Assembly: GCF_001700505.1 (NCBI RefSeq)
Contig: NZ_MAPV01000072.1
Coordinates: forward strand, 1 to 64,000
Direction: 5' to 3'
Length of the DNA stretch: 64,000 bases
From: Streptomyces mutomycini
GTDB lineage: Bacteria; Actinomycetota; Actinomycetes; Streptomycetales; Streptomycetaceae
Part shown: positions 39,694 through 48,299 of the stretch, in pieces
How positions within the stretch are numbered: position 1 is the stretch's first letter
Layout of the letters: every line of letters begins with the position of its first letter
Notes under the pieces: model-generated
Told to the model about the DNA's origin: nothing
Seen by the model: only the letters and a program-made list of their open reading frames with translations
Databases searched by the model: none
Translations under genes and position numbers: made by a program

Positions 39694-40302
39694 TCAGTCC
39701 TCCTCGCCGTCCAGCAGACGGTCCACGGAGAGCTCCATCTCCACACCGACCACGTCCGGCACGGTGAAGGACGTCCCCCTCTTGTGGGGCGTCCGGTTCC
39801 TGTACTCGCCGCCACGCGGATCAGTGCAGACCAGGACCTGGTCGTGCTTGCGGTCCGCGACGACGTAGACCGGGATGCCCGCCTGCGCGTAGTCCTCGAC
39901 CTTGGGGCCGAGACCGTCCGCCCAATTGGTCGAGGTGACTTCCAGGACCATACGGAAGGCGTGCGGGGCGTAGCAGTTCTTCATGACGTGGGCGTCACGG
40001 AAATCCGCCTCGACGACCGACAGATCCGGGATCGCGTAGTCGTCCGGCCCGGTCGGCAGCCAGATCCCGACCGCCTGCACCAGTCTCAGCCCCACCCCAC
40101 GCGCTCTGGATCCGAACTCCTCGCCGAGCCAGGACAGCGCCAACGCGTGCGATCCGTCGGCCGGTGGTGTCACAGTGAGCCTCCCCTGGAGAATCTCCAC
40201 GCGATGCCCAGGCAGCGAGCGTGCGGCCTGTTCGGCCGCCTCGCCGATCGTCAGCTCGGACTGCACTGTCGTCACCTGCTCCTCGTGCTGTATCACAGCC
40301 AC
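39694..40302 (-). CDS. Uma2-family (DUF820) putative nuclease-fold protein
   Basis: A 202-residue Uma2 protein. The core shows YAIPDLSVVEADF, FRMVLEVTSTNWADGLGPK, and VEDYAQAGIPVYVVADRK, with the PD...E-x-K arrangement of PD-(D/E)XK enzymes. The GTG at 40302 is chosen because AAAGGAGG lies 6 nt upstream; the frame could extend further but without a ribosome-binding site. It is distantly related to 11692-12282. Its function in the cell is unknown. Confidence 0.82.
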   Translation of the reverse strand: MAVIQHEEQVTTVQSELTIGEAAEQAARSLPGHRVEILQGRLTVTPPADGSHALALSWLGEEFGSRARGVGLRLVQAVGIWLPTGPDDYAIPDLSVVEADFRDAHVMKNCYAPHAFRMVLEVTSTNWADGLGPKVEDYAQAGIPVYVVADRKHDQVLVCTDPRGGEYRNRTPHKRGTSFTVPDVVGVEMELSVDRLLDGEED

Positions 40303-40390
40303 GGCATCCTCCTTTCGGAGACCACTGTTCACGAGCCTATCCACGGATGCGGCCGATCGGCGGGAGATCACCCGCGAGGGGATGCGTCCC

Positions 40391-41971
40391 TCAGAACGCG
40401 TCCGTCGGCACGTACGCCCCCCACACCTCCCTCAGCGCGTTGCAGACCTCACCCACCGTCGCCCGCGCCCTGAGCGCGTCCTTCATCGGGTAGAGCACGT
40501 TGGCTGTGCCCTCGGCCGCCTTCTTCAGCTCCGCGAGCGCCGCGTCCACCGCCGCCTGGTCCCGTTCGGCGCGGAGCTTCGCCAGGCGGGCCGCCTGCTG
40601 GGCCTCGATCGCCGGGTCGACGCGGAGCGGCTCGTACGGCTCCTCCTCGTCGAGGCGGAAGCGGTTGACGCCGACGACGACACGCTCGCCGCTGTCGGTC
40701 TCCTGGGCGATGCGGTACGCGCTGCGCTCGATCTCACCCTTCTGGAAGCCGCGTTCGATGGCCTCGACCGCGCCGCCCATGTCCTCGACCTTGAGCATCA
40801 GCTCCAGGGCCGCGGCCTCGACGTCGTCGGTCATCCTCTCGACGACGTACGAACCCGCGAAGGGGTCCACCGTCGCCGTCACGTCCGTCTCGTACGCCAG
40901 TACCTGCTGGGTGCGCAGTGCGAGGCGGGCCGACTTGTCCGTCGGCAGGGCGATGGCCTCGTCGAAGGAGTTGGTGTGCAGCGACTGCGTGCCGCCGAGG
41001 ACCGCGCCCAGGCCCTGCACGGCGACCCGGACCAGGTTGACCTCGGGCTGCTGGGCGGTGAGCTGGACGCCCGCCGTCTGGGTGTGGAAGCGCAGCATCA
41101 GGGACTTGGGGTTCTTCGCGCCGAACTCCTCCTTCATCACCTTCGCCCAGATCCGTCGCGCGGCACGGAACTTGGCGACCTCTTCGAGGATCGTCGTACG
41201 GGCGACGAAGAAGAAGGAGAGCCGCGGGGCGAAGTCGTCCACGTCCATGCCGGCCGCGACGGCGGTGCGGACGTACTCGATGCCGTCCGCGAGGGTGAAC
41301 GCGATCTCCTGCGCGGGTGAGGCTCCCGCCTCCGCCATGTGGTAGCCGGAGATCGAGATCGTGTTCCACCTCGGGATCTCGGCGCGGCAGTACTTGAAGA
41401 TGTCGGCGATCAGCCGCAGCGAGGGCTTCGGCGGGAAGATGTACGTGCCCCGGGCGATGTACTCCTTGAGCACGTCGTTCTGGATCGTGCCCGTCAGCCG
41501 GTCCGCCGGCACTCCCTGCTCCTCGGCGACCAGCTGGTAGAGCAGGAGGAGGAGCGAGGCTGGGGCGTTGATGGTCATCGAGGTGGAGACCTCGTCCAGC
41601 GGGATCCCGCCGAAGAGGACGCGCATGTCGTCGATCGAGTCGATCGCCACGCCGACCTTGCCGACCTCGCCGGAGGCGATGGGGGCGTCCGAGTCGTGGC
41701 CCATCTGGGTGGGCAGGTCGAACGCGACGGACAGACCCGCCGTGCCGTTGGCGATCAACTGCTTGTAGCGGGCGTTGGACTCGGTGGCGGTTCCGAAGCC
41801 CGCGTACTGCCGCATCGTCCAGGGCCGGCCCGTGTACATCGTGGGATAGACACCACGGGTGAAGGGGAAGGCGCCCGGGTCGCCCAGTTTCTCCTCGGCC
41901 CGCCAGCCGTCGAGCGCCTCCGGCCCGTACACCGGCTCGATGGGCAGTCCCGACTCGGACTCTCGCGTCAT
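40391..41971 (-). CDS. B12-dependent acyl-CoA mutase large subunit (methylmalonyl-CoA mutase family)
   Basis: A 526-residue substrate-binding subunit of a carbon-skeleton mutase. [23 protein letters not shown] is the substrate-tunnel entry and retains the Tyr of methylmalonyl-CoA mutases. [16 protein letters not shown] and [19 protein letters not shown] are core strands. The protein ends after the barrel and linker, so the C-terminal cobalamin-binding domain (DxHxxG...GG) is absent. It must work with a separate small subunit encoded elsewhere, as isobutyryl-CoA-mutase-type enzymes do. Substrate is unproven. ATG at 41971 follows GGGAGG. A GTTAC-n6-GTAGC element lies 19 bp upstream. Confidence 0.88.
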   Translation of the reverse strand: MTRESESGLPIEPVYGPEALDGWRAEEKLGDPGAFPFTRGVYPTMYTGRPWTMRQYAGFGTATESNARYKQLIANGTAGLSVAFDLPTQMGHDSDAPIASGEVGKVGVAIDSIDDMRVLFGGIPLDEVSTSMTINAPASLLLLLYQLVAEEQGVPADRLTGTIQNDVLKEYIARGTYIFPPKPSLRLIADIFKYCRAEIPRWNTISISGYHMAEAGASPAQEIAFTLADGIEYVRTAVAAGMDVDDFAPRLSFFFVARTTILEEVAKFRAARRIWAKVMKEEFGAKNPKSLMLRFHTQTAGVQLTAQQPEVNLVRVAVQGLGAVLGGTQSLHTNSFDEAIALPTDKSARLALRTQQVLAYETDVTATVDPFAGSYVVERMTDDVEAAALELMLKVEDMGGAVEAIERGFQKGEIERSAYRIAQETDSGERVVVGVNRFRLDEEEPYEPLRVDPAIEAQQAARLAKLRAERDQAAVDAALAELKKAAEGTANVLYPMKDALRARATVGEVCNALREVWGAYVPTDAF

Positions 41972-41989
41972 CTGCTGTGCCTCCCACAA

Positions 41990-42005
41990 GCTACTTATCG
42001 GTAAC
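41990..42005 (-). promoter_or_regulatory. Inverted-repeat operator at mutase gene
   Basis: On the minus strand GTTAC-n6-GTAGC (one mismatch from a palindrome) overlaps a -10-like TAGCTT just upstream of the ribosome-binding site. The pattern resembles TetR-type operators of actinobacterial acyl-CoA metabolism genes, by memory only. Confidence 0.4.
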
Positions 42006-42219
42006 AAATCTCGCGACGGACTTTATCGGCGGCGCCACGGCCTGCGGGGTCCCTCCGCTGGGACGTTACTCACAGCACGTACCCGGGGCCCGGACGCGCG
42101 CCTCTCATCATGCGCAGGATTCGGCAACCGGGCAGGACGGGAATCCGTCCCTTGAGATATCGGTGCCGCGCGAGAGGTCTCGCACGGCGGGGCGGCGACG
42201 GGCGAGCCAGGGGGCCGGG

Positions 42220-43101
42220 ATGAGACGGATACGTACGAACAGCGGCGCGCGCGGAGTGCGTACGGCGGCCGCGACGGCTGTCGGCGTCCTGGCACTGGCC
42301 ACACTGTCGGCGGGCTGCAAGGTCGAGACGGTTGGGGCGGCGGAGCCCACCGCCCGCCCGACGACGTCGTCCCCGAGCCCCACGGACGGCGCCGGGCCGA
42401 GCAGCGGCCCGCCGAGTACCCCGGCCACCCCCTCGCGGACGCCGAGCGCGCGGCCCTCCCCGCGGCCCAGCACCCTGATGTCCGTCGGCGACCGGAGCGA
42501 GCGTGTACGTGAGCTCCAGGCGCGGCTGCGTCAGATCGGCCATTTCGGCCGCAGCCCCACGGGGTACTACGGCACCGCGACCCTCGCCTCCGTGCAGTCC
42601 TTCCAGGGCAAGCGGGGCCTGTCCCGCACGGGGAGGACGGACACGGTGACCTGGGAGAGGCTGCTCGCGATGACGCGGAAGCCGACAGCGAAGGAGCTGG
42701 ACCCGCCGGCCGCCGAACCGGCGGTCGCGAAGCCCGACGCACGCTGTGTGAAGGGGCGGGTCCTGTGCATCAGCAAGAACAGCCGCACCCTGTCCTGGAT
42801 GATCGACGGCCACGTCGTCTCGTCGATGGCCGTGCGGTTCGGCTCGCAGTACACGCCCACCCGCGAGGGCACCTTCTCGGTGTACTGGAAGTCCCGCCAC
42901 CACGTGTCGACGCTCTACGACTCCCCCATGCCGTACGCCATGTTCTTCAGCGGCGGCCAGGCGGTGCACTACTCGTCGGACTTCGCCGCGCGCGGCTACA
43001 ACGGCGCTTCGCACGGCTGCGTGAACGTGCGGGACGAGGGGAAGATCGCAGCGCTCTTCGCCCAGGTGAGGAACGGCGACAAGGTCGTCATCCACTGGTA
43101 G
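42220..43101 (+). CDS. Lipoprotein L,D-transpeptidase (YkuD) with peptidoglycan-binding domain
   Basis: A 293-residue exported enzyme. Twin basic start, hydrophobic segment and lipobox LSAGC (Cys near residue 31), so membrane-anchored rather than released. A Ser/Thr/Pro linker (about 35-85) follows. Then comes a PG_binding_1 domain (SVGDRSERVRELQARLRQIG, YYGTATLASVQSFQ). The YkuD domain has GTFSVYWKS, the catalytic His in VHYSSDF and Cys in ASHGCVNV. It forms 3-3 peptidoglycan crosslinks or tethers protein. It is a paralogue of 9204-9920, which is secreted without a lipid anchor. The ATG follows GGGGGCCGGG. Confidence 0.9.
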   Translation: MRRIRTNSGARGVRTAAATAVGVLALATLSAGCKVETVGAAEPTARPTTSSPSPTDGAGPSSGPPSTPATPSRTPSARPSPRPSTLMSVGDRSERVRELQARLRQIGHFGRSPTGYYGTATLASVQSFQGKRGLSRTGRTDTVTWERLLAMTRKPTAKELDPPAAEPAVAKPDARCVKGRVLCISKNSRTLSWMIDGHVVSSMAVRFGSQYTPTREGTFSVYWKSRHHVSTLYDSPMPYAMFFSGGQAVHYSSDFAARGYNGASHGCVNVRDEGKIAALFAQVRNGDKVVIHW

Positions 43102-43120
43102 GGAACCCAGCGGGGTTGGG

Positions 43121-43159
43121 GGCGCGGGCGGGACCGGGGGAACGTGTCCCGCCCGCGCC
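43121..43159. terminator. Terminator hairpin after L,D-transpeptidase
   Basis: A 14-bp perfect stem (43121-43134 and 43146-43159) with an 11-nt loop, 20 bp past the stop. It also faces the end of the gene at 43279 on the other strand. Confidence 0.75.
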
Positions 43160-43278
43160 GGTTGCGCTGAGCCGAAGGTACGGGGGGAACCCCGGCTCCT
43201 TGCGCTGCCGATGACCAGTCGGCACTCACTACTGCGCCGGTCCGCTGAAGAACGTTACAGCCGATGCATATCTGCAGG

Positions 43279-44358
43279 TCAGCGCGTTGCCGGGGCCAGG
43301 CCGGACGCCGAGCTCGCCGTGGGTCCGGCCGTCGGCAGGGGGGCGGCACCGCTCTGCCGCGCACCGTCCCGCGTGCTCACCGCGGCCGGTGTGCGGAAGG
43401 TGACCGGGGGAAGGGAGCCCTCACCGTCGAGCCCGGTCTCACCGCTGTTCTCCCTGCCGCCGCCCGGGCCGTCTCCACCGGTACCGGTACCGGTCCCGCC
43501 GCTGCGGTCCTCCGGGTCCAGGAGGCGGTCGCAGAAGCGGTCCAGGTTGTCCTCACCGTCCGCCAGTTCCAGGAGCCGGCGCTCGTCCTCCTGGCTCAGA
43601 CCGTCCTTGCGGTAGGCGAGGCAGGCCCTGACCGACTTCTTGTACACCTCGGCCGGGGAGCCCTCGGGCACCTCGCGGCCCTCCGTGCCGCCCCGGGGGC
43701 CGTCGGTGCCGGTCTCCCGGTCGCCGTCCTCGGGTCCGGCCGTGCCGCCGCCCTCCTGCCCGGTGGGCGCACCGCTCCGCTCCGTCCCGGCTTCCGGCGC
43801 GTCCGAAGCCGCCGGCGAGCCGGGCGGACCGGGCGGGACGGAGGACGACGGCGAAGGCGCACCGGTGCCGGGCACGTCGTCTTCCAGCCTCTCGGGGGAC
43901 GCGGCCGCCGAGACGGAGGCGGCCGGAAGCGGCGATTCGTGGCCGCCGAACGGTGCGGGCAGCATCCCCGTGCCCGCTGCGACCGCCACCCCGCCGAGCG
44001 CGCACCCTGCGAGCGAGACGGCAAGGCCGTATCGCGCCGGACGGGTCCAGCGCGGACGCCGGCGCGGGGCCGTGGGCTCCGCTCCGATCCGTACGGAGTG
44101 CAGCGCGTCCTGCTGCGCGGCGGGGCCGGTACGGCCTGCCCGCTCCGCGCCCCGGGAAGCCTCGCGGAAGGCCGCCAGCACGGCCGCCTCGCCGGGCAGT
44201 TCGTCACCGGACGGGCGCGGGGCCCGCAGCGCGAGCAGCGCCGCCTCGAGCCGCCGGGCCTCGGTTCTCACGTGATCGCCGACTGCCTCGACGGGTTCGC
44301 CGCGGAGCAACAGCTCCGCCACGTCCGCGTCAAGCCACTGGTGCTGCTCGTCGGCCAT
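43279..44358 (-). CDS. Single-pass membrane protein paired with ECF sigma
   Basis: A 359-residue protein. The cytoplasmic N-terminal part (about 1-100) begins MADEQHQWLDADVAELLLRGEP. One membrane helix follows (about 102-125, YGLAVSLAGCALGGVAVAAG). The outside is a long low-complexity Ser/Pro/Gly/Glu-rich stalk, a short helical domain (EVYKKSVRACLAYRKDGLSQEDERRLLELAD...LDRFCDRLL) and another disordered tail. The gene overlaps the sigma factor stop by one base, so it is the likely anti-sigma or regulator. The HxxxCxxC zinc motif of ZAS anti-sigmas is absent. The two Cys of the outside helical part could respond to redox state. Confidence 0.7.
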   Translation of the reverse strand: MADEQHQWLDADVAELLLRGEPVEAVGDHVRTEARRLEAALLALRAPRPSGDELPGEAAVLAAFREASRGAERAGRTGPAAQQDALHSVRIGAEPTAPRRRPRWTRPARYGLAVSLAGCALGGVAVAAGTGMLPAPFGGHESPLPAASVSAAASPERLEDDVPGTGAPSPSSSVPPGPPGSPAASDAPEAGTERSGAPTGQEGGGTAGPEDGDRETGTDGPRGGTEGREVPEGSPAEVYKKSVRACLAYRKDGLSQEDERRLLELADGEDNLDRFCDRLLDPEDRSGGTGTGTGGDGPGGGRENSGETGLDGEGSLPPVTFRTPAAVSTRDGARQSGAAPLPTAGPTASSASGLAPATR

Positions 44359-45041
44359 CACATGTCCTTCTGCGTCCACGGACGCGAATGCGTCACACCG
44401 GCGGGCGTCACGCCACCCTGACGGCCGGGGCGTTGCTGCGGTACGGCGCCGAGTTCCGCGGCGATCGCCGGAATCCCGTCCTCCGGACTCTGGTCGGCTC
44501 CGACCAGCTCCGCCAGCCTCTTCAGTCCGCGGTGGGCGGCGGTGCGCACCGCGCCGGGGCGCTTGCCCAGGGTCCGGGCCGCGCTCTTCGCGTCGAGGCC
44601 GATCACCACGCGGAGCACGACCGCCTCCGCCTGGTCCTGGGGAAGTTGCGCGATGAGCGACATCGCCCGTCCGGTGGCCAGCGACTCCAGTGCCTCGCCC
44701 GCCGTGTCGGACTCGGCGGCCTCCCCGGCCAGTTCGGTCTCGTCGCCGCCGATCGCCGGGCGCCTGCCCCGCATCCGTATGTGGTCGAGCGAGCGGTTGC
44801 GCGCTATCCGGGCCGCCCAGCCCCGGAACCGGTCGGCGTCCCCGCTGAACCGGTCGAGGTCACGCGCGATCTGCAGCCAGGACTCGGACGCCACGTCCTC
44901 GGAGTCCGGTTCACCGACCAGCGTCCGTATGTAGCCGAGCAGCCGTGGGTGCACGGCGCGGTACACAGTCCGGAAGGCGTCCTCGTCCCCGTCCTGTGCC
45001 GCGAGCACCGCGGCGGTCAGCTCCGCGTCGTCCCCCAGCAC
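44358..45041 (-). CDS. ECF sigma factor
   Basis: A 227-residue extracytoplasmic-function sigma factor. Region 2: AFRTVYRAVHPRLLGYIRTLVGEPDSEDVASESWLQIARDL and FRGWAARIARNRSLDHIRM, which includes the -10 recognition helix. Region 4: LPQDQAEAVVLRVVIGLDAKSAARTLGKRPGAVRTAAHRGLKRL. GTG at 45041 is chosen; the longer frame is repetitive and lacks sigma homology. It directs transcription of an unknown regulon and is probably held by the membrane protein encoded downstream. A -10-like TAGCGT lies about 70 nt upstream on the same strand. Confidence 0.88.
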   Translation of the reverse strand: MLGDDAELTAAVLAAQDGDEDAFRTVYRAVHPRLLGYIRTLVGEPDSEDVASESWLQIARDLDRFSGDADRFRGWAARIARNRSLDHIRMRGRRPAIGGDETELAGEAAESDTAGEALESLATGRAMSLIAQLPQDQAEAVVLRVVIGLDAKSAARTLGKRPGAVRTAAHRGLKRLAELVGADQSPEDGIPAIAAELGAVPQQRPGRQGGVTPAGVTHSRPWTQKDM

Positions 45042-45266
45042 TCCCTCAACCCGCCCTGCTGATCCGAATCGTGGCTGGTCACCACTACTGCGCCACTCTG
45101 CGCGACTCAGCACGCTACGTGGTGGGACGGTGCCACGTCCATGACTTGTACAACCTGCAACTGTCTCCTGACGCACAGCGGTGTGACAGAAAACGCACCC
45201 GCGGCGCTGACATGTATACGGGGTCGCTCTGCGGCCCCGCGGAAGACGGCCGGGGCCTCTCCTGTG

Positions 45267-45292
45267 GGGGGTGGCGGCCCCGGCCGTCGTTC
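45267..45292. repeat. GC-rich repeat, copy 1
   Basis: GGGGTGGCGGCCCCGG followed by CCGTCGTTCC. It is the most diverged of three copies within 1.7 kb, the others being at 45732 and 46873. Confidence 0.6.
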
Positions 45293-45467
45293 CGCTTACC
45301 CGTCTGCCCTGGCAGAACGTGGGCGTCGGGACGCCTGAACGACCAGCGCGTGGCCGGCGCGGCGCGCGCTCCAGGCCGACGGCGCGGAGGAAGACCGACC
45401 TCGCCCCATGGGGAGAAGTCGCCACAGGCAGCGCGACCGGCGACGCGCTTTCCCGCGATGGATCGCA

Positions 45468-45537
45468 CAGTGAGGCGGAACTCCACCGTGTCGCCGTCCT
45501 GCACCACGTACTTCTCGGCCTCCACGCAGGCCGCCCC
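45468..45537 (-). pseudogene. YchF/Obg-like GTPase C-terminal (TGS) remnant
   Basis: The minus strand encodes EAEKYVVQDGDTVEFRLTV, closely like the last 20 residues of bacterial YchF (…GKDYVMADGDVVEFRFNV in mycobacteria). No GTPase motifs (G1-G4) are nearby, and the frame continues past the usual end. It is probably a relic of a duplicated or transferred ychF 3' end. Confidence 0.45.
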
Positions 45538-45731
45538 GATTGGCGGGCTGTCGACCGCCGGCGCGACAGCCTTCAGCGGCCGGCCCGACGGTTGGGCGCC
45601 ATGGCCGACGCGTGGCCGACAGCTGCCGGGAACAGTCAGAAACGTCCAGATGGAGACCTGTCCGGGCGGCGATCGACAACCTCTGCCAGGACGACAGAAC
45701 GCCTGTCCGGAGGCCACCTATGGCTCTGCCG

Positions 45732-45759
45732 GGCCAGGGGTGGCGGCCCCGGTCGTCCT
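45732..45759. repeat. GC-rich repeat, copy 2
   Basis: The 28-bp sequence beginning GGCCAGGGGTGGCGGCCCC matches copy 3 (46873-46900) at 27 of 28 positions. CCGGGCC just before it can pair with GGCCCCGG inside it, forming a bulged hairpin 90 bp past the TetR gene end. Confidence 0.65.
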
Positions 45760-45848
45760 TCAGGAATGCACCTCTCCGCGCGGCAGTCACATCGCGCCTG
45801 GACCTCTTGCGTGACCGACGCGCCAGCAGACGGCGTGAGTAGCGGGGT

Positions 45849-46631
45849 TCAGGAACGGGGCAGTCCCACGTGCACGCCCATGGCTGTCGCCGCGTGGACG
45901 AAGAACGCTTCCGGATCGGCGGCGACACCGGCGATGTGCCCGTACGCCTCGAATCCGAGCATGCCGTGCAGTTGGGTCCAGGCAGTGAGCATCCGCGTGA
46001 CCACGGGGTCCGGCAGTCCCGCGAGCAGACCTGCCGTCAGCGGCTCCACATTCCGGCGCATGCCCTCGGACAGTGCCGGATCTTCGGCATGGGGAGCGAG
46101 AACACCGGCTTCCTTCGCCTGATGCAGTGTCGCCAGCAGAGCCAGGACCGTCCGCGCGCCCGCCGCCATCGTCTCGGGGGGAGCGCTGTAACCGGGCACC
46201 GGGGCTGCCCAGATCAGCGCGTACTCGTCAGGGTGGTCAAGGGCCCACCGCCGGACGTTCAGGCAGACCTCGACCCATCGGGCCAGGTAGCTCTCCGAGG
46301 GGGCGGAAGCGGAGCCGATGGTGTCGGCGGGACCGCTCGACTGCCGCTCGGCTGCGTCACCCATCGCGTTGTACGCGCTCAGCACGAGATCGGTCAGCAG
46401 GTCCCACTCACCGGGATACGCCTTGCGGGCATCACTCGGGTCCACGCCCGCTTCCCGGGCCAGACTTTCCAGGTCGAGATCAACTCCGCGGCGCAACGGC
46501 AGTCTTCCCACCGCTGCCTCGCGCATCGCCGCACTCACATCCGCGAACCCCGCGTCACGCCGGGTTCCCGCGTCTGCCAAGACCGTGTTCTCGTATTCGG
46601 CAGTCGTTCCCGAAGGGTCGGTGACGTCCAT
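45849..46631 (-). CDS. TetR-family regulator with WHG-type C-terminal domain
   Basis: A 260-residue regulator with an unusual helix-turn-helix. The N-terminal DNA-binding part reads AMREAAVGRLPLRRGVDLDLESLAREAGVDPSDARKAYPGEWDLLTDLVLSAY, matching TetR spacing, with a long 30-residue lead. The C-terminal domain has NVRRWALDHPDEYALIWAAPVPGY and WTQLHGMLGFEAYGH, typical of the TetR_C/WHG group. AGGAG lies 8 nt before the ATG. The gene lies between two nearly identical 28-bp repeats. Its target is unknown; no operator palindrome is evident next to it. Confidence 0.82.
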   Translation of the reverse strand: MDVTDPSGTTAEYENTVLADAGTRRDAGFADVSAAMREAAVGRLPLRRGVDLDLESLAREAGVDPSDARKAYPGEWDLLTDLVLSAYNAMGDAAERQSSGPADTIGSASAPSESYLARWVEVCLNVRRWALDHPDEYALIWAAPVPGYSAPPETMAAGARTVLALLATLHQAKEAGVLAPHAEDPALSEGMRRNVEPLTAGLLAGLPDPVVTRMLTAWTQLHGMLGFEAYGHIAGVAADPEAFFVHAATAMGVHVGLPRS

Positions 46632-46872
46632 CCGGCGGCTCCTCTCTCGTCATCTGTCCGTGCCGGCGCGTGGCCCCTCGCCTTCGATCCGGCATGGCCG
46701 CCGCGCCTGGTTAGGCACGATCGACGCACTGCGGGGGCACACCGGTTGATGCCAGACAAGCACAGTGTGCTGACGTGGCGCTGACGGGTGACCCGTTCGT
46801 GGCTGGATCCATGCGGGAGCCGGGCGGAGTGGACGCAAAGCTGCAAGTCAGAACGCCATGACGGCCCAGTGC

Positions 46873-46900
46873 GGCCAGGGGTGACGGCCCCGGTCGTCCT
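46873..46900. repeat. GC-rich repeat, copy 3
   Basis: GGCCAGGGGTGACGGCCCC and following bases, 27/28 identical to copy 2. It lies 20 bp beyond the stop of the gene ending at 46921, consistent with a terminator-like role. Confidence 0.65.
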
Positions 46901-46920
46901 CCCCCTCTCCCTGTCATCCC

Positions 46921-47511
46921 CTACGGGTTCGCGTCGTCGGCCCTGCCACGGCCGCGAGCGCGGCGGGACATCACCGCGCGCAGCACCCGACGGCCCTCGG
47001 TCGACAGATCCAGGACCCTCCGCAGGGCCGCTCCGCCGCCCACGGGTCCGGTGCTGCCGGCGAGGGTCTCCAGGATCTCGGCCTGCCGCAGGAGTTCTCC
47101 CGTCACGAGCGGACCCGCCCCCTCGGCCTCACCGCCCCGGCAGCGCAGGAACGCCGCCGTGTCGTCTAGGGCCGGGAAGTCGAACTCCCGGTGCACGTCC
47201 AGCGCGAGGAGCGAGCAGGCGTCCGCCCAGGCGCGCAGCGGACCGGCGGCGAAGTCCCTGGGCGCGCCGCCGAGCAGCGTACGTACGCGGGCCGCTTGGG
47301 CGTTCGTCCCGGCGGCACCCTCCAGTGCCGCGTGCACGGCGTCGAGCCGGGCGGCCCATTCCGCGCCGCTCTCGCAGCCCGGCCAGAGCGGGCGCAGCGG
47401 CTCCGGATCGCTCTCGTCGTCCGGCGGCGGAAGACAGCGGTCCAGACAGGCGACCGCGCTCGCCGCCAGACCTCGCTCGTCGGCACGCGCGAGCAGTTCC
47501 AGCAGGCTCAT
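46921..47511 (-). CDS. Conserved hypothetical protein
   Basis: About 196 residues, soluble and helical, without a recognised domain. It starts MSLLELLARADERGLAASAVACLDRCLPP and contains PLRPLWPGCESGAEWAARLDAVHAAL, AWADACSLLALDVHREFD and LRQAEILETLAG. Third-position GC is high, supporting coding. A start at 47532 (MPMGVAS) is also possible. It lies 3' of the next hypothetical gene with a 130-bp gap. Function unknown; it is probably Streptomyces-specific. Confidence 0.6.
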   Translation of the reverse strand: MSLLELLARADERGLAASAVACLDRCLPPPDDESDPEPLRPLWPGCESGAEWAARLDAVHAALEGAAGTNAQAARVRTLLGGAPRDFAAGPLRAWADACSLLALDVHREFDFPALDDTAAFLRCRGGEAEGAGPLVTGELLRQAEILETLAGSTGPVGGGAALRRVLDLSTEGRRVLRAVMSRRARGRGRADDANP

Positions 47512-47641
47512 CGACGCCACCCCCATCGGCATATCGGCCCTCGGTCCCCAGGGAGCGCACCGCTCCCGTCACCGCTTACCGCGTACAGCGCCAGATGGCT
47601 GAAAAACGTCACTCTCCCGACATGGGAGATCGCAGCAGGAC

Positions 47642-48235
47642 TCAGCCGGGCAGGCCCTCGACGCCCAGTCGGTCCAGGAAAGCGAAGAATAGTTCCTCTG
47701 CGGACCACTCCGGCTGCTCGATCCGCAGCAGTTCGAGCAGCGGCCCCTCCCGGACGTCCTGGCCGGTTTCCGCCGCCCAGCGGACGGCTCGGGCCGCCGC
47801 GTCCTCGGGTGGCAGGAAGAGGTCCTCGACCGTCGCACCGCCCCCGTCGAGGAGCGCGGCCATCGGCGCCCTGCCCAGGCAGGCGTACCAGGACCCGCTG
47901 TGCGGTGCCGCCGCCTCGACTGCCACACAGGCACCGTCCATGACGAAGCCGAGGAGGACCGGCGCCCGTGCGGCGCCGGCGAGCGCGGTCATGCTGCCGA
48001 GCGGGGGTTCGGTGGGATGGGACCAGACCTGCCAGCCGTCCGCGCGGTACTCCCGCAGCGTCAGACGCTCGCGCGAGTCCCGCAGCGCGGGGTGGCCGAT
48101 GAGCGGCTCACCGCTGCGGCCCACCAGATAACAGCCCCAGAAACCCACGCCGTGCTCCCCCCGCGGTCCGGGCTGCCATTCTTCCCTCCCCGGCAGCCCG
48201 GGAAGCGCGAGAACGGGTCGATCCGGACGGGGCAC
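47642..48235 (-). CDS. Conserved hypothetical protein
   Basis: A 197-residue soluble protein with no known motif. It begins MPRPDRPVLALPGLPGREEWQPG and includes WGCYLVGRSGEPLIGHPALRDSRERLTLREYRADGWQVWSHP, probably a beta-rich domain. Its C-terminus ends LLRIEQPEWSAEELFFAFLDRLGVEGLPG. It may form a unit with 46921-47511. Function unknown. Confidence 0.6.
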   Translation of the reverse strand: MPRPDRPVLALPGLPGREEWQPGPRGEHGVGFWGCYLVGRSGEPLIGHPALRDSRERLTLREYRADGWQVWSHPTEPPLGSMTALAGAARAPVLLGFVMDGACVAVEAAAPHSGSWYACLGRAPMAALLDGGGATVEDLFLPPEDAAARAVRWAAETGQDVREGPLLELLRIEQPEWSAEELFFAFLDRLGVEGLPG

Positions 48236-48236
48236 C

Positions 48237-48267
48237 GCCGCGCCCCCTCCCGGGGAGGGGGCGCGGC
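48237..48267. terminator. Terminator hairpin after hexosaminidase
   Basis: A perfect 15-bp inverted repeat (48237-48251 and 48253-48267) with a 1-base centre, 33 bp past the GH20 stop on the minus strand. Confidence 0.8.
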
Positions 48268-48299
48268 AATTTCCTTCGGTGGGATCACCCGGACACGGC

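Larger units (their letters stand above)
45042..45848. other. 800-bp region without an intact gene
   Basis: No credible full-length gene is visible. The stretch holds the ECF sigma promoter area (TTGTACAA palindrome near 45150), a YchF-like C-terminal fragment (45468-45537), and two copies of a GC-rich repeat (45267 and 45732). Frames here have poor codon bias, suggesting decayed DNA. Confidence 0.6.

Noticed and set aside
45115-45717. 200-codon minus-strand frame containing the YchF-like segment as an intact gene
   Set aside because: Only about 20 residues resemble a protein family; the rest is biased and lacks a start signal, so it is listed as a remnant.
45732-46900. Insertion sequence or integrated element around the TetR gene
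   Set aside because: No transposase or integrase, no inverted terminal repeats, and the repeats could be simple terminators.
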